A stretch of DNA of 42,660 bases from Clostridia bacterium (GCA_024403735.1 JAKSRG010000025.1:1-42660); one strand, 5' to 3'; shown: positions 9,250 to 17,862, counted from the first letter of the stretch. Made by a program: numbers and translations. The notes: generated by a model from the letters alone, not told the origin.

Positions 9250-12003
9250 ATGAAAGAGAGATTATGCCGACTTTTGTCAGTCATAACTGTTATCGCATGC
9301 CTGATACCAGTTATTGTTCCAAGTAGTGCCGTCAAGGCAGCAGCTGGAGATACTTGTAAATTGCTTGATAAAGTAGATCAAAGCAAGTTTTCCATCAGTC
9401 TTACAGATAAGGATGATAATGACCTTACTGCCCAGGGTGTTTCTGTTGAATACGGCCAAGAATTTTATGCAACTATGAATTGGGAGTTTTTGCCTGCTTC
9501 AGATTCTGTTGAGGTAGGTACAGTTTATACTTACGAACTTCCTACAGAGATTGTTTTCAAAGATGTTCCATCAGGAAAAATTTTGGAAAATCAAATTGAT
9601 ATTGGCGATTTTTCAATCGTTAATAATGTCATTTCTATAAGTTATTCATCAAGTGATTTCTGTGATGAAACAAAGACAAACCGTAAGGGTAGCCTTACAT
9701 TCAGCGGTAAGATTACTGATGACGGTAGAGGTGGTAAGGCACCTGAGGATATTACTGTTACTTTCCCTGGATTAGCAGCCAAGGTTATCAAGGTAGTTCC
9801 ACCTACAGTTGAGGCAGCACTCGCGATTACAAAGAGATTTGAAGATCGTGAAGTACCAAATCTCAATCTTCTATATGATTGCTACATCCGAGTAACTTCT
9901 ACTTCAGTTAATACAAATGTTAGCTTCTACGATGAGATGTGGCCTGGTATGTCTTTGTATACTGTACCAGAGATTTATACTGATGCAGCATGTACACAAG
10001 TATATACTGGAAAACACACTGATTGGGATATCAATTACAAGTCTAATGAAATGCGTACTGTATTTGATGGTATGTCTGATGGTGAAGAACTATACATCAA
10101 GTACACAGTTCAGGCTAATCCTGATATGTACGATTGGGATACTGCTAATGATTTCGCATCAAATTATGCTTGGGCTTATCCTTCTGGATATAGAGGAAAG
10201 ATTCCTAATTATGCTAGCGTAGAGAGTAAAGAGACAATTGAACTTGAAAAGCCGCTCGCTTGTGTGTGGGCTGATATCTATACTCTCCATGTTAGTTTCG
10301 AGAAGTTTACTAACCAGGGTGGTAGTGATTTGGATCATGGTATGCTCAGCTGGTATCTATATGTTCATCAGTTTGAAGATGACAAGATAACAACAGGATA
10401 CATTGTTGACTACTTGCCAGCTGATGTAACAATCGATATGAATTCATTCTCAATCTTTAATGGTAGTACAGGCGTTTTCTATAATGTAGATGACTATATT
10501 CAGGCAGTTACAAAGACTGTAGATGGCAAGACAGTAGTCGAGTTCCACTTTAAGGACGAGATGATTAAGGCTTTACGAACACAGAATTTGTATTTCCAGT
10601 ACAAGACAAAGGTAGATGCTCAGACTGATGATAAGTTTGTTTATCATAACGCTGCAGAGATTGTGCTTAATGGTACAACTCAGCAAAGATATGAGGAAGA
10701 CTTCTATTACACAAAGCCTGATGAGCTCGTAAAGACATTTGATTACAGTAAGGCTACTGCTCCATACGCTAACTTTAATATCGTTGCTAACCCAGCTGCT
10801 TTGGATATGGATCCTAATTCAGATACACTCATCCTTGAAGATACAATGGGCGAAGCATTCGATCTTGATATGTCTTCTGTACTTGTTAATGGTGTAGCTC
10901 CAAGTTCAGATAGTTTTACATATGATCCTACAACTAAGACTTTCCAGCTCGTTATTAACGATGCAACATATTATGAGATTTCTTACAGAGCTACAGTTAA
11001 CTTAGTTCCTGGTTCAACATTTGAGAATAATTCTGGTTCTAATGATTGTAAGATTATTGGTATTACTACAAAGGGTACACAGGGATCAAAGGTTATTACA
11101 GGTTCTGTTTACCAGAGTGCGGCTAATTCTTCAGCTGAGACAAAGCCATATCTTAATATCGTAAAGCATGATGCTAGTTCAGTTACTGATACTCTTCCAG
11201 GTGCTAAGTTCTCGATTACAGCATGTAGTATGAGCGGTAATGTTGTTACTGTTGCTGGTAATAGTCCAAAGACTGGCGAGTCTGGCGATAGTGGTCTTGT
11301 TTCATTTGATAAACTCAATCGAGGAACAGTTTACATGATCACTGAGACAGCTGCTCCAGAGAAGTATGTTAAGGATGATGAACCACGTTTTATCGTATTT
11401 GCAGATAATAGTGCTAAGTACCCAGAAACTATAACATTCGATGGTGAAGATTATTCATTGATTATTGTTAATGCGTCTAAGGTTAGTTACGACATGTATT
11501 GGGAGAATGAAGTTGAACCTACTACAACTCCAGAACCTTCTCCATCATCATCGGTAACTCCTGAACCATCTCCTTCTCCATCGGTTACACCTGAGCCTTC
11601 ACCAGTAGTTACTCCAACACCAACTGTAACTCCTGAGCCTACTCCAGTAGTTACTCCGGAACCTACACCTGTTGTGACACCTGAGCCTACTCCGGTTCCA
11701 ACTCCTACTCCAACATCAACTCCAGTAGTTACACCTCCTGTTGATATTGATGGTTCTGGTGATGGTGGAAATAATTCGACTACAAATGATGGTCATAATA
11801 ATACAACTACTAGCGATGATGGTAATAAAACTACTGCTAATAATGCTGGTAATTCGAGTAATTCATCTGCCGCTAATTCAGATACTAATGGAATAGCTAA
11901 GACTGGCGAGGTTGGCAGCAATAATGTAGTTAGTGCATTGGTAGTTTTGGCAATTGCAGCATTTACTATTGTTATTAGATTTACTAACAAGCGTAAGGCT
12001 TAA
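9250..12003 (+). CDS. Large sortase-type surface protein with SpaA-like domain
   Basis: A secreted protein of about 917 residues. Signal peptide (basic MKERLCRLL, hydrophobic core, SSAVKAAAG cleavage region). A long beta-rich body resembles adhesive isopeptide-type modules. A SpaA/prealbumin-like domain follows (about 630-750) with LNIVKHD, DTLPGAKFSI and YMITETAAPEKY, the Lys and Glu positions used for internal isopeptide bonds in that fold. Next come a Pro/Thr-rich spacer of TPEPSP and TPEPTPVV repeats (about 755-835), an Asn/Thr/Gly-rich linker, and a C-terminal IAKTGE, hydrophobic helix and KRKA tail. That tail is a variant LPXTG wall-sorting signal. ATG 9250 is preferred over TTG 9241 because GAGGGAG lies 10 nt before the ATG. 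Likely an adhesin; substrate unknown. Confidence 0.8.
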   Translation: MKERLCRLLSVITVIACLIPVIVPSSAVKAAAGDTCKLLDKVDQSKFSISLTDKDDNDLTAQGVSVEYGQEFYATMNWEFLPASDSVEVGTVYTYELPTEIVFKDVPSGKILENQIDIGDFSIVNNVISISYSSSDFCDETKTNRKGSLTFSGKITDDGRGGKAPEDITVTFPGLAAKVIKVVPPTVEAALAITKRFEDREVPNLNLLYDCYIRVTSTSVNTNVSFYDEMWPGMSLYTVPEIYTDAACTQVYTGKHTDWDINYKSNEMRTVFDGMSDGEELYIKYTVQANPDMYDWDTANDFASNYAWAYPSGYRGKIPNYASVESKETIELEKPLACVWADIYTLHVSFEKFTNQGGSDLDHGMLSWYLYVHQFEDDKITTGYIVDYLPADVTIDMNSFSIFNGSTGVFYNVDDYIQAVTKTVDGKTVVEFHFKDEMIKALRTQNLYFQYKTKVDAQTDDKFVYHNAAEIVLNGTTQQRYEEDFYYTKPDELVKTFDYSKATAPYANFNIVANPAALDMDPNSDTLILEDTMGEAFDLDMSSVLVNGVAPSSDSFTYDPTTKTFQLVINDATYYEISYRATVNLVPGSTFENNSGSNDCKIIGITTKGTQGSKVITGSVYQSAANSSAETKPYLNIVKHDASSVTDTLPGAKFSITACSMSGNVVTVAGNSPKTGESGDSGLVSFDKLNRGTVYMITETAAPEKYVKDDEPRFIVFADNSAKYPETITFDGEDYSLIIVNASKVSYDMYWENEVEPTTTPEPSPSSSVTPEPSPSPSVTPEPSPVVTPTPTVTPEPTPVVTPEPTPVVTPEPTPVPTPTPTSTPVVTPPVDIDGSGDGGNNSTTNDGHNNTTTSDDGNKTTANNAGNSSNSSAANSDTNGIAKTGEVGSNNVVSALVVLAIAAFTIVIRFTNKRKA

Positions 12004-12045
12004 TAATCATACGATTGTAAGTCGCTAATTGAAATTAATTGATTA

Positions 12046-12079
12046 ATGGATGTTTCCATGTTTGGAGACATCCATTTTT
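12046..12079 (+). terminator. Intrinsic terminator
   Basis: ATGGATGTTTCCA (12046-12058) pairs with TGGAGACATCCAT (12063-12075) with one wobble, followed by five T. It ends the surface-protein gene. Confidence 0.85.
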
Positions 12080-12192
12080 GTTATGGGATTACATCAATTG
12101 CCGTAATGATATAAGATAATAGAAGTAGGGTGACTACACTTGTTAAGTGTGAGTTTAATGGGTAGAAGTACTAACAATAATGGAGTTGAGTT

Positions 12193-14547
12193 ATGGCAGG
12201 TAATGGAGGGTCACGTAATTCTCTTGGTCCAAGAGGATTTTTGACAGAGGAGGAAAAGAAAAATCTTCCTAAAGTTACAAAGAAACTGATATTTAGAATT
12301 TTATCTTATATGAAGCCTTATAGACTTCAATTCTTCTTTGTATTTGTTGCAATTTTGTTATCAGCAACGGTGGGTCTTTTTCCATCGATTATCACTGGTA
12401 AAATCGTTGATCAAGCATTGGTTGGTGAAGACTTGAGATTTCTCATTAATCTCTTGTTAATCGCGTTTGCGACGCTCTTTGTGAGTCAGTTGATTGGCGT
12501 ACTAGAGAGTTATATCAATTCTTGGATTGCGCAGCGTATTATTTTCGATATGAAAAATCAGATGTACAAGCATCTGCAGTATATGCCTCATTCGTTTTTC
12601 ACAACTGAAAAACAAGGCGATATCATTACCAGAATGAACACCGATATTAGTGGTGTTAGTACTGTAATAAGTGGCACGCTTTCAAGTATCGTGAATAATG
12701 TTGCAACAGTTGTCACTACACTGGTTGCATTGTTTTCGATGGATTGGAAACTTGCGTTGGTAGGTATCGCGATTATTCCACTTCTTGTAATTCCTACAAA
12801 GAGTGCAGGTAAGAAGCGTTGGGAACTTTTGACAGAGAGCCAAGAACGAAATGATGAGCTTAACCAGATAATAAATGAGACTCTTTCTGTAAGTGGTTCC
12901 ATGCTTGTTAAGTTATTCACTCGTGAGGAGAAAGAATACCAGAATTTTGTTAGAGTTAATGAGGAAGCTACTGAGTACGCGCTCAAAGAGAAACGCTCTG
13001 GTAAGTGGTTCGGTGTAGTTATGGGAATGTTTAGTCAGGTAGGCCCGCTTCTCATATATTTCGTCGGAGGTCTTTTGATTATTCATAAACTTGATCCAAC
13101 ACTCACAGTTGGTGCGATCACTGCGACTGTTGCACTCATTAATAGACTATATCGTCCAGTTGAATCCCTTTTGAATATCCAGGTTGATTTTACAAGATCA
13201 CTTGCTTTGTTTACGCGAATTTTCGATTATTTTGATAGGGAGAACACAATCGTCAATCCAAAAGCTGGCAAGAAGCCAGATGTTAAGATGAAGCCAATTG
13301 TCTATGACCATGTGTCATTTAGTTACACTGAGGACAAAGAACTTTTGACTGATGTTAACTTCGAAGTTCCTGGTGGAAAGATGTATGCGATAGTTGGTCC
13401 TTCTGGTTCAGGTAAATCAACTGTTGTTAATCTTGTGCCACGACTATATGATGTCGTTGGTGGTAGTGTAAAGATTGCTGGTGTTGATGTTCGTGATTTT
13501 GATATTCAGTACTTACGTAGTCAGGTCGGAGTGGTTACTCAGGAGACTTATTTATTCAATGGAACAATCCTTGATAATCTCCGTTACGCCAAAGAAGATG
13601 CGACTATGGAAGAAATTGAGAATGCTTGCAAGATTGCGAATATCCACGATTTCATTACAAGGCAGCCAGATGGCTACAATACTCAGGTAGGTAACCGTGG
13701 CCTTAAGCTTTCAGGTGGTGAGAAACAGAGAATTTCTATTGCTCGTGTGATACTTAAAGATCCAAAGATTCTCATATTAGATGAGGCTACGAGCGCACTT
13801 GATTCAATCTCTGAGAATTCAATTCAAGATGCATTAGAAGCAATGATGAAGGGGCGTACAAGTATCGTAATAGCACACAGACTTTCTACAATCTTGAAGG
13901 CTGATTCTATACTTGTAGTTAAAGATGGAGTTATCGCTGAACAGGGAACTCACGAGGAACTCTTGGCTCTAGGTGGAACATATAGAATGCTATATGAGAC
14001 ACAGTTTAGACACGCTATTGATAGTGAGAAAGAGAAATCAGAATTAATCGATGTTAGTGCTTTCTCGAGTAAATATGAAGTTCGTAAAATGCGTGAAGAG
14101 AATATCTCTGAAGTTTATAGATTGTGTAAATCAAATAGACGTTTTTATCGTTATTTAGGCCGCGTTCCTACCAAGGAGAGCCTTACAGAAGTCATTAGTG
14201 AAGTACCTGAAGGATATTCTGAAACTAGTAAGTATTTCCTCGGATTCTATGATGATGAAAGTCTTATCGCAATCGCTGATATTATTCTTGGCTATCCGGA
14301 AAACGATGATGCTTTTATTGGTTGGTTCCTAGTAGATGGAGTAGAACAAGGAAAGGGTATTGGTTCACAGATTTTTGCTGATATTAGAGCTAACCTTAAG
14401 GCTTTGGGTTACGACTACATTTCACTTGGATGCGTTAAGGAAAATGAGATTGCAGTGAAGTTTTGGGAGTCACAGGGCTTTAAGGCAACCGGCGAAGAAA
14501 GCGCTAGTGGCAAACACACTATCGCAGCATATGCTCGAGATATTTGA
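12193..14547 (+). CDS. ABC exporter (permease-ATPase) fused to a C-terminal GNAT acetyltransferase
   Basis: A 784-residue protein. Residues about 30-330 form a six-TM type-IV ABC exporter domain; 370-605 form the nucleotide-binding domain with Walker A GPSGSGKST (about 402), signature LSGGEKQR (about 506), Walker B ILILDEATSALD and the IVIAHRLST switch. A normal half-exporter would end near 600. Here an in-frame GNAT domain follows (about 619-784): FSSKYEVRKMREENISEVYRL, GVEQGKGIGSQI (acetyl-CoA pyrophosphate loop) and CVKENEIAVKFWESQGF. No stop or likely internal start separates the two parts. GGAGTTGAG precedes ATG 12193. The exporter may move lipids, peptides or drugs as a homodimer; the GNAT could modify the cargo or a cytoplasmic drug (inference). 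Confidence 0.9.
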   Translation: MAGNGGSRNSLGPRGFLTEEEKKNLPKVTKKLIFRILSYMKPYRLQFFFVFVAILLSATVGLFPSIITGKIVDQALVGEDLRFLINLLLIAFATLFVSQLIGVLESYINSWIAQRIIFDMKNQMYKHLQYMPHSFFTTEKQGDIITRMNTDISGVSTVISGTLSSIVNNVATVVTTLVALFSMDWKLALVGIAIIPLLVIPTKSAGKKRWELLTESQERNDELNQIINETLSVSGSMLVKLFTREEKEYQNFVRVNEEATEYALKEKRSGKWFGVVMGMFSQVGPLLIYFVGGLLIIHKLDPTLTVGAITATVALINRLYRPVESLLNIQVDFTRSLALFTRIFDYFDRENTIVNPKAGKKPDVKMKPIVYDHVSFSYTEDKELLTDVNFEVPGGKMYAIVGPSGSGKSTVVNLVPRLYDVVGGSVKIAGVDVRDFDIQYLRSQVGVVTQETYLFNGTILDNLRYAKEDATMEEIENACKIANIHDFITRQPDGYNTQVGNRGLKLSGGEKQRISIARVILKDPKILILDEATSALDSISENSIQDALEAMMKGRTSIVIAHRLSTILKADSILVVKDGVIAEQGTHEELLALGGTYRMLYETQFRHAIDSEKEKSELIDVSAFSSKYEVRKMREENISEVYRLCKSNRRFYRYLGRVPTKESLTEVISEVPEGYSETSKYFLGFYDDESLIAIADIILGYPENDDAFIGWFLVDGVEQGKGIGSQIFADIRANLKALGYDYISLGCVKENEIAVKFWESQGFKATGEESASGKHTIAAYARDI

Positions 14548-14580
14548 TACGATTTATAAGTCGAAAATATTCCAATACAA

Positions 14581-14618
14581 AATCCGCCTAGCAATAGTAC
14601 TAGGCGGATTGTTTGTTT
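14581..14618 (+). terminator. Intrinsic terminator
   Basis: AATCCGCCTAG (14581-14591) pairs perfectly with CTAGGCGGATT (14600-14610), followed by GTTTGTTTTC. It ends the ABC-GNAT gene. Confidence 0.85.
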
Positions 14619-14719
14619 TCTGTAGAGTTCACTATTTAGTATTTCATAATTATATCGTAATCGGTAAGTGTTGCCGTATGATTTCTTACGCAAGTGTAAG
14701 AAGTCTGTAAGGAGATTCG

Positions 14720-14752
14720 ATGGAGTGGAAAACTCCTAGAGAATATACTTGA
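14720..14752 (+). CDS. Possible 10-residue leader peptide
   Basis: A mini-frame encoding MEWKTPREYT with a textbook AAGGAG 5 nt before its ATG. Its first codons overlap a small hairpin (GGAGT 14722-14726 with ACTCC 14732-14736). A further hairpin, AGCCG...CGGCT (about 14791-14815), lies between it and the small membrane protein gene. It could be a regulatory leader or a chance SD-ATG. There is no other evidence for translation. Confidence 0.25.
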   Translation: MEWKTPREYT

Positions 14753-14835
14753 ACCATAAAACAAAGGACGACCACAAAGGTCAATTACATCAGCCGAATT
14801 AATCACTTACGGCTATAAAGAAAGGGAACAGAATT

Positions 14836-15039
14836 ATGAAGAACATTACAAAGACAGAGATTGCAATTTACATCATCGCAGCATTTACATTTATCGCAGA
14901 GATTTTATCAATCGTAACAAGCATTAGAAAGGGTATCCCAATGGATTTCAATACACCAGCTATTATCTTTTCACTTCTTACAATTTCACTTGCATCAATT
15001 GAAAAGGAGAAGAAAGCAAAGAAGGCAATGGAAAACTAA
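14836..15039 (+). CDS. Small two-TM membrane protein of unknown function
   Basis: A 67-residue protein with two predicted TM helices (about 8-28 and 41-56), a short loop containing RKGIPMDFN, and a very basic/acidic C-terminal tail (EKEKKAKKAMEN) that would be cytoplasmic. AAAGGGAAC precedes the ATG. No family is recognised. It follows the ABC-GNAT terminator by about 220 nt and precedes a GNAT gene by 86 nt, so it may be transcribed alone or with that gene. Confidence 0.6.
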   Translation: MKNITKTEIAIYIIAAFTFIAEILSIVTSIRKGIPMDFNTPAIIFSLLTISLASIEKEKKAKKAMEN

Positions 15040-15125
15040 TAAACAATGCATCGCGTAGTGTTGTTGGTTATAATGTGTAACATATATAGATTGATTTCGA
15101 ATTACATTGTAAGGGGTATTGATTT

Positions 15126-15578
15126 ATGAGTGACTACACGATAGTAACATTACGAGATAGGAAAGATCTTAAACTTGACGCGGCAAAATGGTTTCACGAT
15201 AAATGGGGTGTACCTGAAGAGGCATATCTAGAATGTATGGAAGCTTATCTTGCTGGCAAGACAGAATATGGGTGGTACCTCTGTCTGTGTGACGAGAAGA
15301 TAGTCGCTGGATTAGGCGTTGTAGAGAATGATTTCCACGATCGTAAGGATTTGACACCTAATGTCTGTGCTGTATATACAGACGAGGCTCATCGCTCACA
15401 AGGTATCGCTGGAAAACTCTTGGATTATGTGGTGGACGATTGTAGAACGAAAGGAATTTCTCCACTATATCTTCTGACGGATCATACAGGTTTTTATGAG
15501 CGATATGGCTGGGAATTCTTGTGTATGGCACAAGGAGACGGTGAACCAGAAATGTCTAGGATATATATCCACAAGTAA
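15126..15578 (+). CDS. GNAT-family N-acetyltransferase
   Basis: A 150-residue cytoplasmic enzyme of the Gcn5-related family, transferring acetyl from acetyl-CoA to an amine. Motif A is seen as VCAVYTDEAHRSQGIAGKLLDYV (acetyl-CoA-binding R-x2-G-I-A/G at about 90-95), and FYERYGWEFL is the C-terminal motif B region. Length is normal. The substrate cannot be read from the sequence. AAGGGG precedes the ATG, and a strong terminator at 15596-15625 closes the unit. Confidence 0.85.
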   Translation: MSDYTIVTLRDRKDLKLDAAKWFHDKWGVPEEAYLECMEAYLAGKTEYGWYLCLCDEKIVAGLGVVENDFHDRKDLTPNVCAVYTDEAHRSQGIAGKLLDYVVDDCRTKGISPLYLLTDHTGFYERYGWEFLCMAQGDGEPEMSRIYIHK

Positions 15579-15595
15579 GACTGAAGATTAATGCA

Positions 15596-15625
15596 CGCAT
15601 GGGACAATTTGTCTCATGCGTTTTT
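15596..15625 (+). terminator. Intrinsic terminator
   Basis: CGCATGGGACA (15596-15606) pairs with TGTCTCATGCG (15610-15620) with one wobble and is followed by TTTTT. Confidence 0.85.
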
Positions 15626-15674
15626 CTTTTTGTTTGCTATAAATAAGTGCTCGAAAACATACTGCTTTCATCTG

Positions 15675-15725
15675 TTGACAAAGCGTGTCTAACGCATTAG
15701 ACTATAGGCGTCTAACACGTTAGAC
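15675..15725 (+). promoter_or_regulatory. Orphan blaI promoter with two perfect BlaI-type operators
   Basis: TTGACA (15675-15680), a 17-bp spacer and TAGACT (15698-15703) form the promoter. GTCTAACGCATTAGAC (15687-15702) lies between and over these elements, and GTCTAACACGTTAGAC (15710-15725) abuts the AGGAGG ribosome binding site. The arms are GTCTAA/TTAGAC and GTCTAAC/GTTAGAC. The half-sites differ from those at 2088-2150 (GGTCTA/TAGACC type), so the two repressors may have related but distinct specificity. Confidence 0.8.
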
Positions 15726-15738
15726 AAGGAGGTTGTTT

Positions 15739-16089
15739 ATGTCTGTTCCTAAGATTTTTGAGAGTGAATATAGATTTTGTTTGATCCTTTGGGATAATGA
15801 GCCAATATCAAGTTCTAAGCTTGCTGTCTTATGCAAGGAACAATTGGGATGGAGTAGAACAACAACATATACAGTTATTAAGCGACTAAGTGAGAGAGGT
15901 GTCCTCACAAATGAAGATGGCCAGATCTCATCTTTGGTGACAAAGCAAGAAGTTCAGGTATCTGAGATTGATGAGATGATGGATAAGACTTTCGAAGGTT
16001 CACTTCCTGCTTTTATCGCAGCTTTTGCTAAGAGACAGAAACTTTCAGATAAGGACATAGAAGAGATTAGGCGCATTATTGAGAAATAA
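15739..16089 (+). CDS. BlaI/MecI-family repressor without adjacent sensor
   Basis: A 116-residue repressor of the BlaI/MecI family. The winged helix is recognisable (FCLILWDNEPISSSKLAVLCKEQLGWSRTTTYTVIKRLSERG), followed by the C-terminal dimerisation helices (MMDKTFEGSLPAFIAAFAKRQKL...). AAGGAGG 6 nt upstream fixes ATG 15739. Two perfect operators cover its promoter, so it is autoregulated. Unlike the copy at 2166, no M56 protease gene follows: the next gene converges from the other strand. It may answer to the distant M56 sensor or control genes elsewhere. Sequence likeness to the first BlaI is limited to the fold signature. Confidence 0.88.
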   Translation: MSVPKIFESEYRFCLILWDNEPISSSKLAVLCKEQLGWSRTTTYTVIKRLSERGVLTNEDGQISSLVTKQEVQVSEIDEMMDKTFEGSLPAFIAAFAKRQKLSDKDIEEIRRIIEK

Positions 16090-16108
16090 TATCTAATTAG
16101 ATATTATT
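16085..16108. terminator. 24-bp perfect palindrome over both stop codons
   Basis: The arm AATAATATCTAA (16085-16096) is followed directly by its exact reverse complement (16097-16108). The TAA of the plus-strand blaI gene and the TAA of the facing gene lie symmetrically inside it. It may act as a weak bidirectional terminator or transcript-end structure, though it is AT-rich and has no loop. Confidence 0.5.
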
Positions 16109-16696
16109 GATGTCGAATGGTGTGAGCTCTTCAAGGCTAAAGTGATAGTTCACAACAACGCCCTTATGCTGGCCGTTCACAACATCGCCTTTACCACTCT
16201 GTCTTCTGAAACGACGCTTGTCACCATATTTGTTATAAATCTTCTGTAAAACATCGGATTTCTGAATGAAATAAAGGTGCTGGTCGTTAGCTACAATACA
16301 TGGTCTCTCACTTAATACCCATAGAACATAAACAGGTACTGGTTCAACCTTGGCAACTTCGAAGTAACGAAGCAAATCTGAAAGATTTAGCACCATAGTT
16401 TCTGATGGAATTAAATCGCTTTCAGGAAGTATTCTAGATACGCTCATGAATGAACGGCGCTGAGCTTTTACTTCAATATAGCAGCGAATAGGGCCACCTT
16501 CATATTCGTATACTTCAACGTCAGGGTAACCATCACGTTCAGTTTTCTTGGCGAATAGACCAAAATCAATTATCTCCTGGATGAGTAGGTTTTCATAATG
16601 TTCTGAATACTCAACATCATTCTTAAACTGATAATTACCTAGGCTTTTGCCGTCACAACGATTTTTACAATTAGTACAATTAAACTTGTAAGCCAT
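16097..16696 (-). CDS. Putative PD-(D/E)XK-type nuclease-like protein
   Basis: A 199-residue cytoplasmic protein. The N-terminus has a small Cys cluster (C-x2-C-x3-C, FNCTNCKNRCDGKS). The middle shows the restriction-endonuclease-like pattern: GYPDVEVYEY (Asp about 59) and, about 15 residues later on the next strand, CYIEVKAQRR (Glu75-x-Lys77). That is the catalytic D...ExK arrangement of PD-(D/E)XK enzymes. The C-terminus (VYVLWVLSERPCIVANDQHLYFI) is beta-rich. Similar proteins (DUF4365-like) occur near defence or repair genes, but no such partner is adjacent here. GGAGG 8 nt upstream supports the ATG. Function is inferred from the motif only. Confidence 0.6.
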   Translation of the reverse strand: MAYKFNCTNCKNRCDGKSLGNYQFKNDVEYSEHYENLLIQEIIDFGLFAKKTERDGYPDVEVYEYEGGPIRCYIEVKAQRRSFMSVSRILPESDLIPSETMVLNLSDLLRYFEVAKVEPVPVYVLWVLSERPCIVANDQHLYFIQKSDVLQKIYNKYGDKRRFRRQSGKGDVVNGQHKGVVVNYHFSLEELTPFDINNI

Positions 16697-16976
16697 TATT
16701 TAATCCTCCGGTTATTTTTGTAAAAAATATAACATTGAAAACTGGTCGTTTCTACAATCTAATATAGTGTTTTGCCCAATTTAAAGATGCGAAAAAATAG
16801 GTTGTAGATAGTTATAAGTATAATTGAAAAATCTGAAAAAGTATTAATTAACGCCATAACAAAATGTGTGTTTGGAGCAATGGCTGTGGCTTATTATGCT
16901 TATTACACGTATTTAGAATGTTCATCAAGTGCTAGACTATAGTGGAATTAATGTTATTGAGAGGTGACGTGAATTT

Positions 16977-17627
16977 ATGAAGACAAAAGTTATTAAGATC
17001 TCTACAGCGATTTTGTTATTAGTGTGTATGTTATTTACTCTTTCTAGCTGTGCTGCTTTTAAGAGCGAGATTAATTCACTTAATGGTTCAATTACTGGTA
17101 ATACATATGAAGCAAAATTCTATTCAAATGATGGCGAATTATTCATGACAATGAAGGGTCAGAAGATTGATCTAAATGCCAACATTATTCGTGAGAAAGT
17201 TTATACAGATGATGGATGGGGTCATGTTGAGACACTTTCATCAGTAGTTACAATCACAATTGATGGTAGTCAGGTTGAGAATTGTGGTTCAACAGTTATT
17301 TTCGCAGAGAGCGGCCTACTTCCAGATGTTGAGTATCAGCAGCAGGAGATACTTGATATCAATAGTGAGGCTAACGGATTAGGCGATAATACAATCATTG
17401 CTAACACAGTTAATCGCTATAAGAATATGTATGGTAAGCCAGTTGTTGTAGTAATTCAGAGCCAGCTTGGTGATCCTATTTGTGCATATTCAGGTAAGGA
17501 AGTTTACTGGAAAGTTTGTGAGGATCTTCCTAAGACAACAAAGCTCATGATTGATGGTAAGGCACTCTATATTCATAGAGCGAATTTCCAGATTATTGAT
17601 AAGGATTTGCTTGTTGATTATGAGTGA
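16977..17627 (+). CDS. Lipoprotein of unknown function
   Basis: A 216-residue secreted lipoprotein. The N-terminus MKTKVIKIS plus a hydrophobic stretch ending LSSC-A gives a clear lipobox with Cys25 as the lipidated residue. The mature part is beta-rich (NTYEAKFYSNDGELFMTMKGQKIDLNA and onward) with no enzyme motif recognised. GAGAGGTGACGTG precedes the ATG. It is a single-gene unit: divergent from the PD-(D/E)XK-like gene, with a 280-nt AT-rich gap that must hold both promoters, and closed by a hairpin at 17655-17680. Confidence 0.75.
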   Translation: MKTKVIKISTAILLLVCMLFTLSSCAAFKSEINSLNGSITGNTYEAKFYSNDGELFMTMKGQKIDLNANIIREKVYTDDGWGHVETLSSVVTITIDGSQVENCGSTVIFAESGLLPDVEYQQQEILDINSEANGLGDNTIIANTVNRYKNMYGKPVVVVIQSQLGDPICAYSGKEVYWKVCEDLPKTTKLMIDGKALYIHRANFQIIDKDLLVDYE

Positions 17628-17654
17628 TTATAAGCTGCGATAATGCCAAAAAAG

Positions 17655-17680
17655 TAACCAGGTACTTGTGTGCCTGGTTA
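17655..17680 (+). terminator. Hairpin terminator
   Basis: TAACCAGGTAC (17655-17665) pairs with GTGCCTGGTTA (17670-17680) with one wobble. The following T-tract (TTGTATTT) is imperfect. Confidence 0.65.
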
Positions 17681-17862
17681 TTGTATTTGGTATTATAGAA
17701 GAGTAGGTAAAACGAAGTGCTATTGATGAAGAATACGTCGACTAATCACAAGTAATTTTTAGAATTTACTAACTGTTAAAAAAATAGTCGCAATGGCTTT
17801 TAATTTGTCTTTTAATATGTAACTTAAGATAGCCTACATGCACATGGATGATGGAGAAGATT

